Shown piece after piece: positions 28,788-38,252 of a stretch of DNA of 64,000 bases; within the stretch, counting starts at the first letter, position 1, and each line of letters opens with the position of its first letter. Source of the DNA: an uncultured Aquimarina sp. (GTDB lineage: Bacteria; Bacteroidota; Bacteroidia; Flavobacteriales; Flavobacteriaceae); contig CANMLS010000024.1 in the NCBI GenBank assembly GCA_947498785.1, forward strand, positions 1 through 64,000. The letters are read 5' to 3'. A model generated the notes under the pieces. That model ran no database searches. It worked only from the letters and a program-made list of their open reading frames with translations, and had not been told where the DNA came from. The position numbers and the translations under genes are program-made.

Positions 28788-31700
28788 ATGAAAAACATTA
28801 TCATCTTTATTTTCTTGGGATTAATATCGATATGCGCGTTTTCACAAGTAAAAGTATATGAAGGAACAGAAATTATCCCTACATATAAAATTAACAAAAC
28901 AGAGCGTAGTCCGGTTTTTTTCACAGGAAGAAGTGTACAAGGTGCAGAGGGGCGAATATATCCTTATCCTTCACAATCAAACTTAGGTGATTCTCTTGTT
29001 GATGTGCATTATAATATGGTGTATTTAGAAAATGAGTATTTAAAGATAAAGATATTGCCTGAATTTGGAGGAAGATTGTTTTCTGCTATTGATAAAACAA
29101 ACGGGCATGAATTATTTCATACCAACAGCGTTATAAAGCCAAGTCTTATTGGTACCCTTGGTGCTTGGGTTTCTGGAGGTATTGAATGGTGTTTTCCTCA
29201 TCATCACAGAACTGCCTCAATGCTTCCAAGTGATTATACTATCGTAAAGAATAAAGATGGTAGTAGTACCGTTTGGATTGGCGAAACCGAAAAAACTATG
29301 CGTTTAAGAGGTGTTGTTGGGATTACTCTTCGCCCAGGATGTTCATATATAGAGACTGATTACCGAATAAACAATACTAATTCATTAACAAAGACATTTT
29401 TGTTTTGGGCTAATGTTGCTATAACCGCTAATGAAGATTTTCGTACATTCTGGCCTCCCAGTCAAGAAATAGGTGTGTATCATAACAATACAAATTTTAC
29501 ACGATGGCCTATATCTAATGAAAATTATCATCATACAGATTATACCGCAGGTGTTGATCTAACCTGGTGGAAAAATCATCCTAATCCAGAGTCATTCTTC
29601 TTTTGGAATGGTACCGAAGGGTTTATTGGAGGTTATGACTATGGTCAAAAAGCAGGAACCGTACATGTTGGAGATCCTTATGAAAACAAAACTTCAAAAC
29701 TATGGCAATTCGGACCTGGTCCTGCTGGTCAAAATGCTCGACGTAAACTAACCGATGATGGTAAAGCATATGTAGAACTTATGACTGGAACGTTTTCTAA
29801 TAATCAACCTGATTATAGTTGGATTGCTCCACACTCGGTAAAAGATGCCAAAAATTACTGGTACCCTCTACGTGATATCGAAATTTCAAAAAAATCAACA
29901 GTAGATGCTTCGGTAACTCTTCAATTAAAAGACCCAAAAACCGTATTTTATGGTTTTAACACTACCAAAGCTTTTAAACAAGCTTCAGTAATCTTAAAAT
30001 ATAATAATGAGATTATTGATAAAAAAAATATTGATATAGATCCTGCTACTCCTTATACAACAAGCTATAAAACCCTAAAAGAAATAGACGAATATAAACT
30101 ATATGTAGAACTAAAAGATAAAGATGGTAATATTTTAGTTTCTTACTCACCCTATAAAGCAAAAAAACCTAAATTACCAACACCACAAGAAAAAATAAAA
30201 AGACATCAAGACATAGAATCTGTCGAAGATTTATACTTAACAGGAAGATTTGTCGAACAGTTTTTTCGTCCTGGTTATAATCCTGATGATTATTATCTAA
30301 AAGGATTAAAAAAATCTCCTGAAGATTACAGAATCAATATTGCATTAGGTATACGTAGACTACATCAATATAAATACAAAGAAGCACTACAATATTTACA
30401 AAATGCAGCGGATAAACTACAAGTCCAATATTACCAACCCAAAGAAGGTGAACTATACTATTATATGGCTATAGCCCAAAAAGAACTTGGTAAAACCGAA
30501 GAAGCATACCGTAATTTCTCTCAGGCAACGTGGTATTATCAATGGTATTCTGCAGGGTACTATCAACTAGCTTTGATCGAAAGCAATAAAAAAAACTATA
30601 AAAAAGCACTCGAATATATTCATAATGCATACACTACCAATACTATGGATGGTAGAATAGTTGTGTTATATAGTGCTTTACTTCGAAAGCTTAACTCTCC
30701 CGAAAAAGCTACTGAATTGATTGATACATTGATTGCATATGATCCTCTTAACTTTTCTGCACATTATGAGAAAAGCTTAATACAAGGTATTCCTACGTTA
30801 ACAAAATGGCATAAAAACATGCAAGATGTAGATAACAACTATCTAGAAGTTGCTACTAATTATATGAATGCTGGCTTAGTAAATGATGGCATAACCCTAC
30901 TATCATCATTAAAGAAGCCTAAAAACCCTTTGATTTATTACTATATGGCATGGTTTTATACTCAAGAGGGTAAACTCTCAGAAGCAAAAACAATGCTAAA
31001 ACTTGCCAAAGACACTTCTTTATCCTACTGTTTTCCTTATCGACAAGAAACTGAAATTGTTCTTAAAAATGCAATTAAAATTGATCCGCAAAACGCTTCT
31101 GCTCATTATTTACTTGGAAATCTACTGTATGACAATCGACCAGATGATGCTATTTTGGCTTGGCAAAAAGCAAGTAAAATAGAAAATAAAACCCCTATGA
31201 TATGGCGTAACATGGCATTTGCAGCATTTCACCATCAACATAATACTGATAATGCAATTTCATATATGACCAAGGCTATCAAAGCAGAAAGTAATATACC
31301 ACTTTGGTTTACAGAACTAACAAAATATTATGATGCATCGAATACCGATTCTAAAGAATGTCTTGATATTCTTCAAAAGTATTTGGACATTGTTAAAAAA
31401 GATATTTCTGGACCAAAAAACCTTGTTAAACTCTATAACTTAAACGGAAACTATGACGAGGCCATACAATTACTTAAAACTCATCATTTCAGAACATGGG
31501 AAGGTGGCAGAAGCATTTATCACCACTATGTAGACACACATGTCCTAAAAGCTATACAACTCATCAATAATAAAAATTTTAAAGAAGCGATTACTCAACT
31601 AGAAGCAGCATTAATATATCCTGAAAATCTAGAAGTAGGAAAATCTTCTACCGACGAAAAAAATGCCCTCATTTATTATTATATGGGACTAGTTTATGAT

Positions 31701-32075
31701 CATTTATCTATGGATAAAAAAGCAACGATAAATTATCAAAAAAGTACAGAGTCTAAAAATGCAAGATATATGTATGATCTACTATATTTTCAGGCAAAAT
31801 CCTTTGAAAAGCTTGGTAAAATAGATAAAGCAAACGAATTATTTACTAGTCTAATCGACAAAGGAGAAGAACTTATAGAAAAAGGAGCATATACTACAGG
31901 TGTAGGGATCGAAGATGCTTCTTCGAGAAATAACAAGTTTCGTTCTTTTGCATACTATTTTAAGGCTTTAGGGAATACAGGATTAAAAAACACTTCTGAA
32001 GCTCAACAATTCTTTGAACTCTCTTTAAAAGAATACAAAAATAATCTATGGGCAAGAACTCTTATGAATCAATAA
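28788..32075 (+). CDS. DUF5107 and TPR protein, secreted
   Basis: A 1095-aa exported protein with signal peptide (cleavage near CAFSQ). The first half is a DUF5107 domain: YLKIKILPEFGGRLFSAIDK, SGGIEWCFPHHHR and FWPPSQEIGVYHN show an aldose-epimerase-like beta-supersandwich with a His-rich pocket, suggesting carbohydrate binding. From about residue 500 to the end it is at least ten TPR units (e.g. YYYMAIAQKELGKTEEAYRN). DUF5107/TPR proteins are often near polysaccharide-use genes, but none is adjacent here. Periplasmic sugar processing or sensing is inference. Confidence 0.8.
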   Translation: MKNIIIFIFLGLISICAFSQVKVYEGTEIIPTYKINKTERSPVFFTGRSVQGAEGRIYPYPSQSNLGDSLVDVHYNMVYLENEYLKIKILPEFGGRLFSAIDKTNGHELFHTNSVIKPSLIGTLGAWVSGGIEWCFPHHHRTASMLPSDYTIVKNKDGSSTVWIGETEKTMRLRGVVGITLRPGCSYIETDYRINNTNSLTKTFLFWANVAITANEDFRTFWPPSQEIGVYHNNTNFTRWPISNENYHHTDYTAGVDLTWWKNHPNPESFFFWNGTEGFIGGYDYGQKAGTVHVGDPYENKTSKLWQFGPGPAGQNARRKLTDDGKAYVELMTGTFSNNQPDYSWIAPHSVKDAKNYWYPLRDIEISKKSTVDASVTLQLKDPKTVFYGFNTTKAFKQASVILKYNNEIIDKKNIDIDPATPYTTSYKTLKEIDEYKLYVELKDKDGNILVSYSPYKAKKPKLPTPQEKIKRHQDIESVEDLYLTGRFVEQFFRPGYNPDDYYLKGLKKSPEDYRINIALGIRRLHQYKYKEALQYLQNAADKLQVQYYQPKEGELYYYMAIAQKELGKTEEAYRNFSQATWYYQWYSAGYYQLALIESNKKNYKKALEYIHNAYTTNTMDGRIVVLYSALLRKLNSPEKATELIDTLIAYDPLNFSAHYEKSLIQGIPTLTKWHKNMQDVDNNYLEVATNYMNAGLVNDGITLLSSLKKPKNPLIYYYMAWFYTQEGKLSEAKTMLKLAKDTSLSYCFPYRQETEIVLKNAIKIDPQNASAHYLLGNLLYDNRPDDAILAWQKASKIENKTPMIWRNMAFAAFHHQHNTDNAISYMTKAIKAESNIPLWFTELTKYYDASNTDSKECLDILQKYLDIVKKDISGPKNLVKLYNLNGNYDEAIQLLKTHHFRTWEGGRSIYHHYVDTHVLKAIQLINNKNFKEAITQLEAALIYPENLEVGKSSTDEKNALIYYYMGLVYDHLSMDKKATINYQKSTESKNARYMYDLLYFQAKSFEKLGKIDKANELFTSLIDKGEELIEKGAYTTGVGIEDASSRNNKFRSFAYYFKALGNTGLKNTSEAQQFFELSLKEYKNNLWARTLMNQ

Positions 32076-32212
32076 TACCAATAAGTCATAAAATCAAGAG
32101 CATAATTCATATTTCAATCTTCTAACTCTATCAAAATAAAGCTTTAACCATACTTTCACATATCTGTTATGGTTATTTTACTACCTTCCGCGGATTAAAA
32201 AAATTGATCTAA

Positions 32213-34711
32213 ATGAGTAAAAATACACTCAGGTTACTATTTTGTATGGTGGCCGTTATCACCACAGGTTGTTCTATTCTTCAACCTCAAAAAGGAAAAA
32301 CAGCCTCTGTAGAAGCCAAAAAATCCAGTAAAAGTAAAGAGACAATCAAACCATATGATGAAGTCATTACCAAAAAAGCCAAGACCGATAAAGGTCTATT
32401 TGCTGTACATAGCCTAGACGACAAGTACTACTATGAAATCCCTGATTCTTTACTAAACCGAGAAATGCTTATGGTTACTCGTATTGCAAAAACTGCTACC
32501 GGAATTGGATTTGGTGGAGGAAAACAAAATACTCAGGTATTGCGTTGGCAGCGAAAAAATAAGCAGATATTACTTAGAGTGGTGTCTCATCAAATATTTG
32601 CCTCTGACTCTTTGCCAATTCACGAAGCCGTTGAGAATTCTAATTTTGAACCCGTATTATACGCTTTCCCGATTAAGGCTTTTCATAAAGACTCTGTAAA
32701 TGCATCTAACAATACAACCGTTGTTGATGTTACTGGATTGTATAAAAAAGATATAAAGGCTCTTGGGTTTCCTAATAGCAGACGTAAGCAATATAAAATA
32801 TCTCAATTAGATGATAGCAGGTCATATATTGACACCATTAGAAGTTATCCTCTTAATATCGAAGTACGTCATGTAAAAACCTATAATTCTGCAAAGCCGC
32901 CATCTAATGCTAGTACAGGTTCTATCTCACTCGAGATGAGTAACTCTATGATACTTTTGCCTAAAACTCCTATGAAGCGCAGATATTTTGACCAACGTGT
33001 AGGATGGTTTGCTCGTGGGCAGGTAGATTATGGGTTAGAAGCACAAGAAAGTAAGACTTTACGATATCTGGATCGATGGAGATTAGAAATACGTGACGAG
33101 GATATTGAAAAGTTTAAACGTGGAGAATTAGTAGTTCCTAAAAAGCAAATCGTATATTATATTGACCGTGCTACACCAAAAAAATGGAGAACCTATATCA
33201 AACAAGGAATCGAAGACTGGCAAGTAGCTTTTGAAAAAGCCGGATTTAAAGATGCAATTATCGCCAAAGATCCTCCTACAGTAGAAGAAGACCCTGACTG
33301 GAGTCCTGAGGATGTACGTTACTCTGTTGTACGTTATCTTGCTTCTCCCATTCCAAATGCAAATGGACCACATGTTAGTGATCCAAGATCTGGTGAAATA
33401 CTAGAAAGTGATATCAACTGGTATCATAATGTAATGACTTTACTACGCAATTGGTTTTTTGTGCAAACTGCAGCGATTAATCCAGAGGCACAAGATGTTG
33501 CTTTTAAGGACGAAGTGATGGGGAAACTAATTCGATTTGTATCTGCTCATGAGGTGGGTCACACCCTAGGACTGCCTCACAATATGGGGAGTAGTGTTGC
33601 TTACCCAGTAGAATCATTAAGAGATCCTGTATTTACCAAGAAATATGGTACTGCTCCTTCTATTATGGATTATGCTCGTTTTAACTATGTAGCACAACCA
33701 GAAGATGGCGATGTAGCTTTGATGCCAAATATCGGAATATATGATAAATATGCTATCCGTTGGGGGTATCGACCTATTCTTGATCAAACTGCTGAGGGGG
33801 AAAAGAAAACATTAGATAGTTGGATTCTTAAGCATCAAAACGATCCTATGTATCGATTCGGAAGACAGCAATTTGGAGTAATTGATCCAAGTTCGCAAAC
33901 CGAAGATCTTGGTGATGATGCAGTAAATGCAAGTACTTACGGTATTAAAAACTTGCAACGTATTGTACCAAATCTAATCAAATGGACTGCAGAAGATGGC
34001 AAAAACTATGATGATCTTGGCATCATGTACAGACAGGTTCTAGGGCAATATAACCGTTATATGGGACATGTATCTTCTAATATTGGCGGAGTATATGAAT
34101 ATTTTAAGACTTATGATCAGGAGGGTGCAGTATATTCTCATGTGACCAAAGCAAATCAAAAGCGCGCCATGAAATTTTTGCACGAGCAATTATTTAATAC
34201 CCCAAGTTGGTTATTAGATAAAAATATATTTGATAAGATTGAGTCTGCTGGTAATGTAGAACGTATTCGTAATTTTCAGGTAATAACTTTGAATAATCTC
34301 TTGGATCACGGAAGAATGGCTCGATTAATCGATAATGAAGCCTTAAATAATAAAGAAGCTTATACCCTACTGGATATGATGACCGAGCTACGATCAGGAA
34401 TATGGGCTGAGTTACGCAGTGGCAGAACCATTGATGTATACCGTCGTAACTTGCAAAGAGCATATATTGATAGACTAGAATTTTTGATGACTAAAGAGCA
34501 ACCTAAGATCCCAGAAAATTTTAGACGTTTTGTAAGGCGTACCAATGTGAATGCTTCACAGAGTGACATCAGAGCAGTTGTGCGTGCAGAATTAAACACT
34601 TTACGTAGAAATGTTAGAAATGCAATTGGTAAAAGTTCTAACACCATGACTAGATATCATTTACAAGATATTACAGAGCGTATATCAACTATTCTGGAAC
34701 CAAAAAAATAG
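32213..34711 (+). CDS. Zinc metalloprotease, DUF5118/DUF5117 type, lipoprotein
   Basis: An 832-aa lipoprotein (lipobox TTGC, Cys about residue 20). An N-terminal DUF5118-like stretch and a DUF5117 domain (LNREMLMVTRIAKTATG onward) precede a zincin domain with the motif HEVGHTLGLPH: His446, Glu447, His450, His456, the metzincin-like HExxHxxGxxH. The downstream SIMDYARFNYVAQ contains the expected Met-turn. The family is widespread in Bacteroidota and predicted to be a periplasmic or surface protease. It is followed by an SRPBCC gene after 37 bp. Confidence 0.88.
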   Translation: MSKNTLRLLFCMVAVITTGCSILQPQKGKTASVEAKKSSKSKETIKPYDEVITKKAKTDKGLFAVHSLDDKYYYEIPDSLLNREMLMVTRIAKTATGIGFGGGKQNTQVLRWQRKNKQILLRVVSHQIFASDSLPIHEAVENSNFEPVLYAFPIKAFHKDSVNASNNTTVVDVTGLYKKDIKALGFPNSRRKQYKISQLDDSRSYIDTIRSYPLNIEVRHVKTYNSAKPPSNASTGSISLEMSNSMILLPKTPMKRRYFDQRVGWFARGQVDYGLEAQESKTLRYLDRWRLEIRDEDIEKFKRGELVVPKKQIVYYIDRATPKKWRTYIKQGIEDWQVAFEKAGFKDAIIAKDPPTVEEDPDWSPEDVRYSVVRYLASPIPNANGPHVSDPRSGEILESDINWYHNVMTLLRNWFFVQTAAINPEAQDVAFKDEVMGKLIRFVSAHEVGHTLGLPHNMGSSVAYPVESLRDPVFTKKYGTAPSIMDYARFNYVAQPEDGDVALMPNIGIYDKYAIRWGYRPILDQTAEGEKKTLDSWILKHQNDPMYRFGRQQFGVIDPSSQTEDLGDDAVNASTYGIKNLQRIVPNLIKWTAEDGKNYDDLGIMYRQVLGQYNRYMGHVSSNIGGVYEYFKTYDQEGAVYSHVTKANQKRAMKFLHEQLFNTPSWLLDKNIFDKIESAGNVERIRNFQVITLNNLLDHGRMARLIDNEALNNKEAYTLLDMMTELRSGIWAELRSGRTIDVYRRNLQRAYIDRLEFLMTKEQPKIPENFRRFVRRTNVNASQSDIRAVVRAELNTLRRNVRNAIGKSSNTMTRYHLQDITERISTILEPKK

Positions 34712-34748
34712 CTTTTTAAACCAAAACATCTCATTAACATTAGAAAAA

Positions 34749-35177
34749 ATGAATCGAGCATATACATCAAAAGCATATATTGATATTAATACTTCGGTAT
34801 CAAAAGTGTGGAATGCATTAGTAAATCCAGAGATAGCAAAAGAATATTTCTTTGGCGCAAATATAATATCAGAATGGAAAGAAAACAGCCCCATTACTTT
34901 TAAAGGAGAATTTAATGGCAATACTTATGAAGAAAAAGGAATAATATTAAGTATGAAACCTAATCTTCAATTACAATATACGCATTGGAGTAATCTTGAA
35001 GGAATTCCTGACATTCCAGAAAATTATAGAATTTGGACATTTGACTTAGTATCATTTGATGATCATACACAACTTTTGGTTTCTGAAGACAATATTCCTA
35101 CCGAAAAACAACAACAACGTTCTAATGAATTCTGGAATGGAGTTCTTTTGACAATCAAGAAGATTACAGAACAGTAA
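34749..35177 (+). CDS. SRPBCC/AHSA1-type domain protein
   Basis: A 142-aa cytoplasmic protein made of one START-like fold: KAYIDINTSVSKVWNALVNPEI opening strand-helix, FFGANIISEWKENSPITFKGE strands and a C-terminal helix (NEFWNGVLLTIKKITEQ). Such proteins bind small hydrophobic ligands, and AHSA1 members can act as Hsp90 co-chaperones. It is probably co-transcribed with the metalloprotease. Confidence 0.8.
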   Translation: MNRAYTSKAYIDINTSVSKVWNALVNPEIAKEYFFGANIISEWKENSPITFKGEFNGNTYEEKGIILSMKPNLQLQYTHWSNLEGIPDIPENYRIWTFDLVSFDDHTQLLVSEDNIPTEKQQQRSNEFWNGVLLTIKKITEQ

Positions 35178-35193
35178 AAATCTTAAAAAAAAC

Positions 35194-35226
35194 ACCCGGT
35201 TTCAACATATGAGACCGGGTTATATA
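35194..35226 (+). terminator. Probable terminator after the SRPBCC gene
   Basis: Stem acccggt (35194-35200) / accgggt (35214-35220), followed by tatata rather than a T-run, with an A-run before it. It is also positioned downstream of the convergent DUF4494 gene. Confidence 0.6.
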
Positions 35227-35296
35227 CAATGAATCAAAAGCCTCTAGGAATTAAACTCTCCATAAGGGATTAAAAGATTAAACTTCTTTAGATCGT

Positions 35297-35947
35297 TTAG
35301 AACTTATATTCCTTTTCTGGTACTGTAGGTGCAGTATCTTCTTCAACATCTTCCTCCTCTTGCAGCACTTCTTCTTCAGTTTCTTTTATAACTTCTTCTG
35401 TTACTATTTCTTCCACTATAGATTTCTCTTCTATTTTTTCTATCACTTCCTCTACAGGAGCACCAGAGTCTTTTATCTGCTTAAAACGTTCTACTTGTGA
35501 CAATTCCTCTTCTTCTCCCGAGAAATAAGGAAAAACATCCATAATAGGGGATTCTGAAATTGCAGGGATTGTATAATCTCCCATGGTGTCTTTCATAGCA
35601 GTATTAGTGTTATCAAAAGCCTCCTTTACATCATTAGCTTGTACCAATAAATACATATTTGATTTTCTTTCTTTACCACTTTCTTCATCATATGCGATTA
35701 AAGAAACCTTGGATTTAAACCACCGATCAGAATTCTCAAATGGATGTATTTCTGCAAAATTTGCCACTTTTATGTTCATGATTTTAAACTCTTCACTAAC
35801 ATATGCCGACATTTCTTCGTTTATTCTAGTTTCAGCTTCAGTATAAGATATCGCATCAATCAGATACGGCTCTGTGACCATTTTCTGTACTCCAGATTCA
35901 TTTATTTTTCTATACTTCACTTTGCATTCATACCAAGTTGCGCTCAT
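35297..35947 (-). CDS. DUF4494 domain protein with acidic tail
   Basis: A 216-aa cytoplasmic protein. Residues 1 to about 145 are the DUF4494 domain (MSATWYECKVKYRKINESG, YLIDAISYTEAETRINEE, RWFKSKVSLIAYDEESGKE). The C-terminal 60 residues are a low-complexity Glu/Val-rich tail. Function is unknown; the domain is near-universal in Flavobacteriia. The start is supported by a -7 element 27 nt upstream. Confidence 0.85.
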   Translation of the reverse strand: MSATWYECKVKYRKINESGVQKMVTEPYLIDAISYTEAETRINEEMSAYVSEEFKIMNIKVANFAEIHPFENSDRWFKSKVSLIAYDEESGKERKSNMYLLVQANDVKEAFDNTNTAMKDTMGDYTIPAISESPIMDVFPYFSGEEEELSQVERFKQIKDSGAPVEEVIEKIEEKSIVEEIVTEEVIKETEEEVLQEEEDVEEDTAPTVPEKEYKF

Positions 35948-35973
35948 ATTTTTTTGTTTTTTTTTCAGGATGT

Positions 35974-35981
35974 CAAATATA
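35974..35981 (-). promoter_or_regulatory. Bacteroidota -7 element for the DUF4494 gene
   Basis: Minus-strand TATATTTG, an exact match to TAnnTTTG, 27 nt upstream of the ATG. Confidence 0.55.
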
Positions 35982-36150
35982 ATTTTAAAAAAAAGGGAGG
36001 TCTAATAATCTATACAATAGATATTCACAATTTTTAAATTATAAACTCATCTTTTCTTTCTTATTGATATTAACCAACAACATCGAAGCAAGCCATGTGG
36101 AGTTAGGGTTAAAATCAAAAAAAAAAAACAGAATTATGTATAAAAAAATC

Positions 36151-36175
36151 ACTTGTTTCAAAAAATGAAACAAGT
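36151..36175. other. Perfect hairpin in a divergent intergenic region
   Basis: Arms acttgtttca and tgaaacaagt form a 10-bp perfect stem with a 5-nt A loop, 52 nt upstream of the ATG at 36228. It is not positioned to terminate any gene, since both neighbours diverge from here. It could be an operator or a 5'-leader hairpin. Confidence 0.45.
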
Positions 36176-36227
36176 ATAGTTTATTCTTGTTCTAGAAATA
36201 ATAATTAATCATTTAAAATCTATACGT

Positions 36228-36713
36228 ATGGCATTAGAAAATCTAATCAGTATTAACTTTACACCACAAGAATTAAAAGAATTGGATGACCACATGGCTG
36301 GTATTCAAAATATTTTTAAAGGCAAAACAATAAATCTTACTACAGATCAAAGACGACAATACGGAAGTATTGGTAATCATAATAAATTGATCGTAGATAA
36401 AGCCAAGAGTTATATGGAGCAACATCCAAAATGGATTCCTCGTTTTCTGGATAAAGAAGAGTTTGACCGAGATCATTCTGCCAGAGAACAAGTAGAAAGT
36501 CGTGTACAACAACTTACTAATTTATCACAACAACTTATTGATACCAAAACCTTATTAGATCATGATAACTATACCAATGCATTAAGTTTTTATAGAATGA
36601 TGCGTTTTTTGGCTGGAGAAAATGAACCGGGTGCCAAACCAGTATATGAAGATATGAAAGTTTTATTTTCAAAATCCTCTTCGGTAGTTGATACGATTAT
36701 CAAAAACGAATAA
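36228..36713 (+). CDS. Hypothetical helical protein
   Basis: A 161-aa cytoplasmic protein, mainly alpha-helical and without cysteine. It opens NLISINFTPQELKELDDHM and has a middle section QRRQYGSIGNHNKLIVDKA. I recognise no named family. The helical, charged content suggests a small structural or DNA-associated protein, but this cannot be shown. It is monocistronic, with a leader hairpin upstream and a C-rich hairpin (36756-36785) downstream. Confidence 0.6.
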   Translation: MALENLISINFTPQELKELDDHMAGIQNIFKGKTINLTTDQRRQYGSIGNHNKLIVDKAKSYMEQHPKWIPRFLDKEEFDRDHSAREQVESRVQQLTNLSQQLIDTKTLLDHDNYTNALSFYRMMRFLAGENEPGAKPVYEDMKVLFSKSSSVVDTIIKNE

Positions 36714-36755
36714 TTACCCCCATGTTTTTTGTTCAAAATTGCTTTATGCAATTTT

Positions 36756-36785
36756 ACCCCCCTCCTTGTACCCCTCGAGGGGGGT
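36756..36785 (+). terminator. Possible terminator hairpin
   Basis: Arms acccccct (36756-36763) and aggggggt (36778-36785) are perfectly complementary with a 14-nt loop, and a cccctcgagggg palindrome (36771-36782) overlaps the right arm. It lies 42 nt after the stop codon. There is no long T-run after it, so termination is only plausible. Confidence 0.45.
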
Positions 36786-37090
36786 TCTGAACCTCCCCTT
36801 ATCAGGTTATGAACCACTTCGAACCGGTTAAGAAATCATACAAATAGGTTCTTAATCTATTTCTATAGGTTCTACTCTAATCGCTATCAGGTTAAAAACG
36901 CATTATAAGAGGTTTATATATGTTTTACATCGATTCTTAACCTCATCAAACCGGTACAATAACCACCTATAATGAGTGTATAACCCCTTAAAAATACTAT
37001 ATAACCTCTTCGAATAAGTAAAGCGCCTCCCAAGGACTAGTAAAAGATCTCTTAGAGATAGTAAAACACCATCTAGAATGAGCTCTTTAT
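36783..37090. repeat. Degenerate 21-22-bp periodic array in a 524-bp gene-free gap
   Basis: The tetramer ggtt recurs at 36783, 36805, 36826, 36847, 36868, 36890 and 36911, then as gatt at 36932 and ggta at 36953: spacings of 22, 21, 21, 21, 22, 21, 21, 21. A second word, acc (or its variants gcc and atc), continues at 36940, 36962, 36983, 37004, 37025, 37047 and 37068 with spacings of 22, 21, 21, 21, 22, 21. The bases between are poorly conserved. The 22-bp steps break any reading frame, so the array is not coding. The rest of the gap up to 37237 is AT-rich with nothing recognised. Confidence 0.75.
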
Positions 37091-37237
37091 GCATCACAAT
37101 AGTATTATTTCTTAAAAAAATAAGTGAAATATTATTGAAACTACTGGTTGTATATGCAGAAGTGGTTCAAGCTTTTCTCAATATGCTATACAAAGGTTAT
37201 TTTTTATTAGAATCAAAAAAGTTACAGCCACTTCATA

Positions 37238-37711
37238 TTATAGTTCTTCATATTTTCCATCATCATCAACTAGGTATACTTCGTCCAGAATCCACTTCTC
37301 ATCGGTTTTAATATACCTATATTCATAATCATACTGTATATAATGAAATTCTTTGTCTTTAAATCTAGTTTTGATAATAGCAACTTCATCATCAATTATT
37401 TCTTCTATTACTCTTTCTTGTTCTCCACAATGATCTGCATCACTACCAAAAGTAACACCTTGATATTTTTTATCAGGACTACAATACTTTAGGATTAAAT
37501 CATGATACGCTTTCTCTATCTTTTTATCTGCACCATCATCATCTTCTTCATTTAATTTATATGCAAAATCATTCCACTGTTTATAATCTACAATGAATTC
37601 TTTGGTAAGTAGAATTGGTGATTTTACCTTTACCTCTGTACTTTCTTTTGTTTTGGTTCCTATACAATTATAAAACACCAAGACTAATAGTATTATAACA
37701 ACTTTCTTCAT
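37238..37711 (-). CDS. Hypothetical lipoprotein
   Basis: A 157-aa protein with a signal peptide and a lipobox-like YNC (Cys about residue 16). The mature part is acidic, with a LNEEDDDGADKKIEKA helix, a Cys pair about 20 residues apart (LILKYCSPDKK and SDADHCGEQ), and a C-terminal strand pair (YEYRYIKTDEKWILDEVYL) that resembles NTF2-like folds. No family is assigned. Confidence 0.6.
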   Translation of the reverse strand: MKKVVIILLVLVFYNCIGTKTKESTEVKVKSPILLTKEFIVDYKQWNDFAYKLNEEDDDGADKKIEKAYHDLILKYCSPDKKYQGVTFGSDADHCGEQERVIEEIIDDEVAIIKTRFKDKEFHYIQYDYEYRYIKTDEKWILDEVYLVDDDGKYEEL

Positions 37712-38252
37712 AAATTAAGTATATACAACAATCGTATTACAATAGTATTTCGTTTTTTCCTCTCTCTAGTTTACTGCTATGATTTCTATCTATTTCTAAA
37801 TAAATAAAAGACTCAATAAGCAGTACAATACATGGGGACAAATTTATACTCAATGTAAGATTGACAACACACTGTTTTCAGTGAAATTGTAATATTTTCT
37901 TGGTTAGGTTGAGTTCTTTTAAAATTAAGGAAGGATATAAAACATTATACCAGTTTTGATTTGAAAACACTAAAATGAAAATCAATTATTTTTTGATTAT
38001 ACGAAAAAGAAAGATCAAGCATAACTATAGACATAGCTTAGTTTTACGTTGAAGAATCAGCAGAAAAAAGGGCTAATCTTGGCAGGCAAATTTAAACCAG
38101 TAATGGTAGAATTACTTGTATCTAGAAGTTTTCACACACTTGAAGATTACAAAGATTTTAACCCGCTTAATCTGACTAATCGAGATGACTAAAGTAATAC
38201 CTAAAAAGCTACCTAAAGGCAACCAATAACACCATGGGTGAATGCATAGAAA
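37712..38252. other. 541-bp gap with a possible gene remnant
   Basis: No full gene is visible. On the plus strand an open stretch without a start, about 38053-38193, encodes about 46 codons ending in a stop (…GKFKPVMVELLVSRSFHTLE…), with stops just upstream. Its composition looks protein-like, so it may be the tail of a decayed gene, but I cannot assign a family. The rest is AT-rich with no clear promoter or terminator. Confidence 0.35.

Noticed and set aside
36783..37090. CRISPR-like array
   Set aside because: Units are 21-22 bp in total with no separate conserved repeat and unique spacer, and no cas gene is nearby.
37238..37711. Polymorphic-toxin immunity protein with an NTF2-like fold
   Set aside because: The C-terminal strand pattern is only suggestive, and no toxin gene is adjacent.
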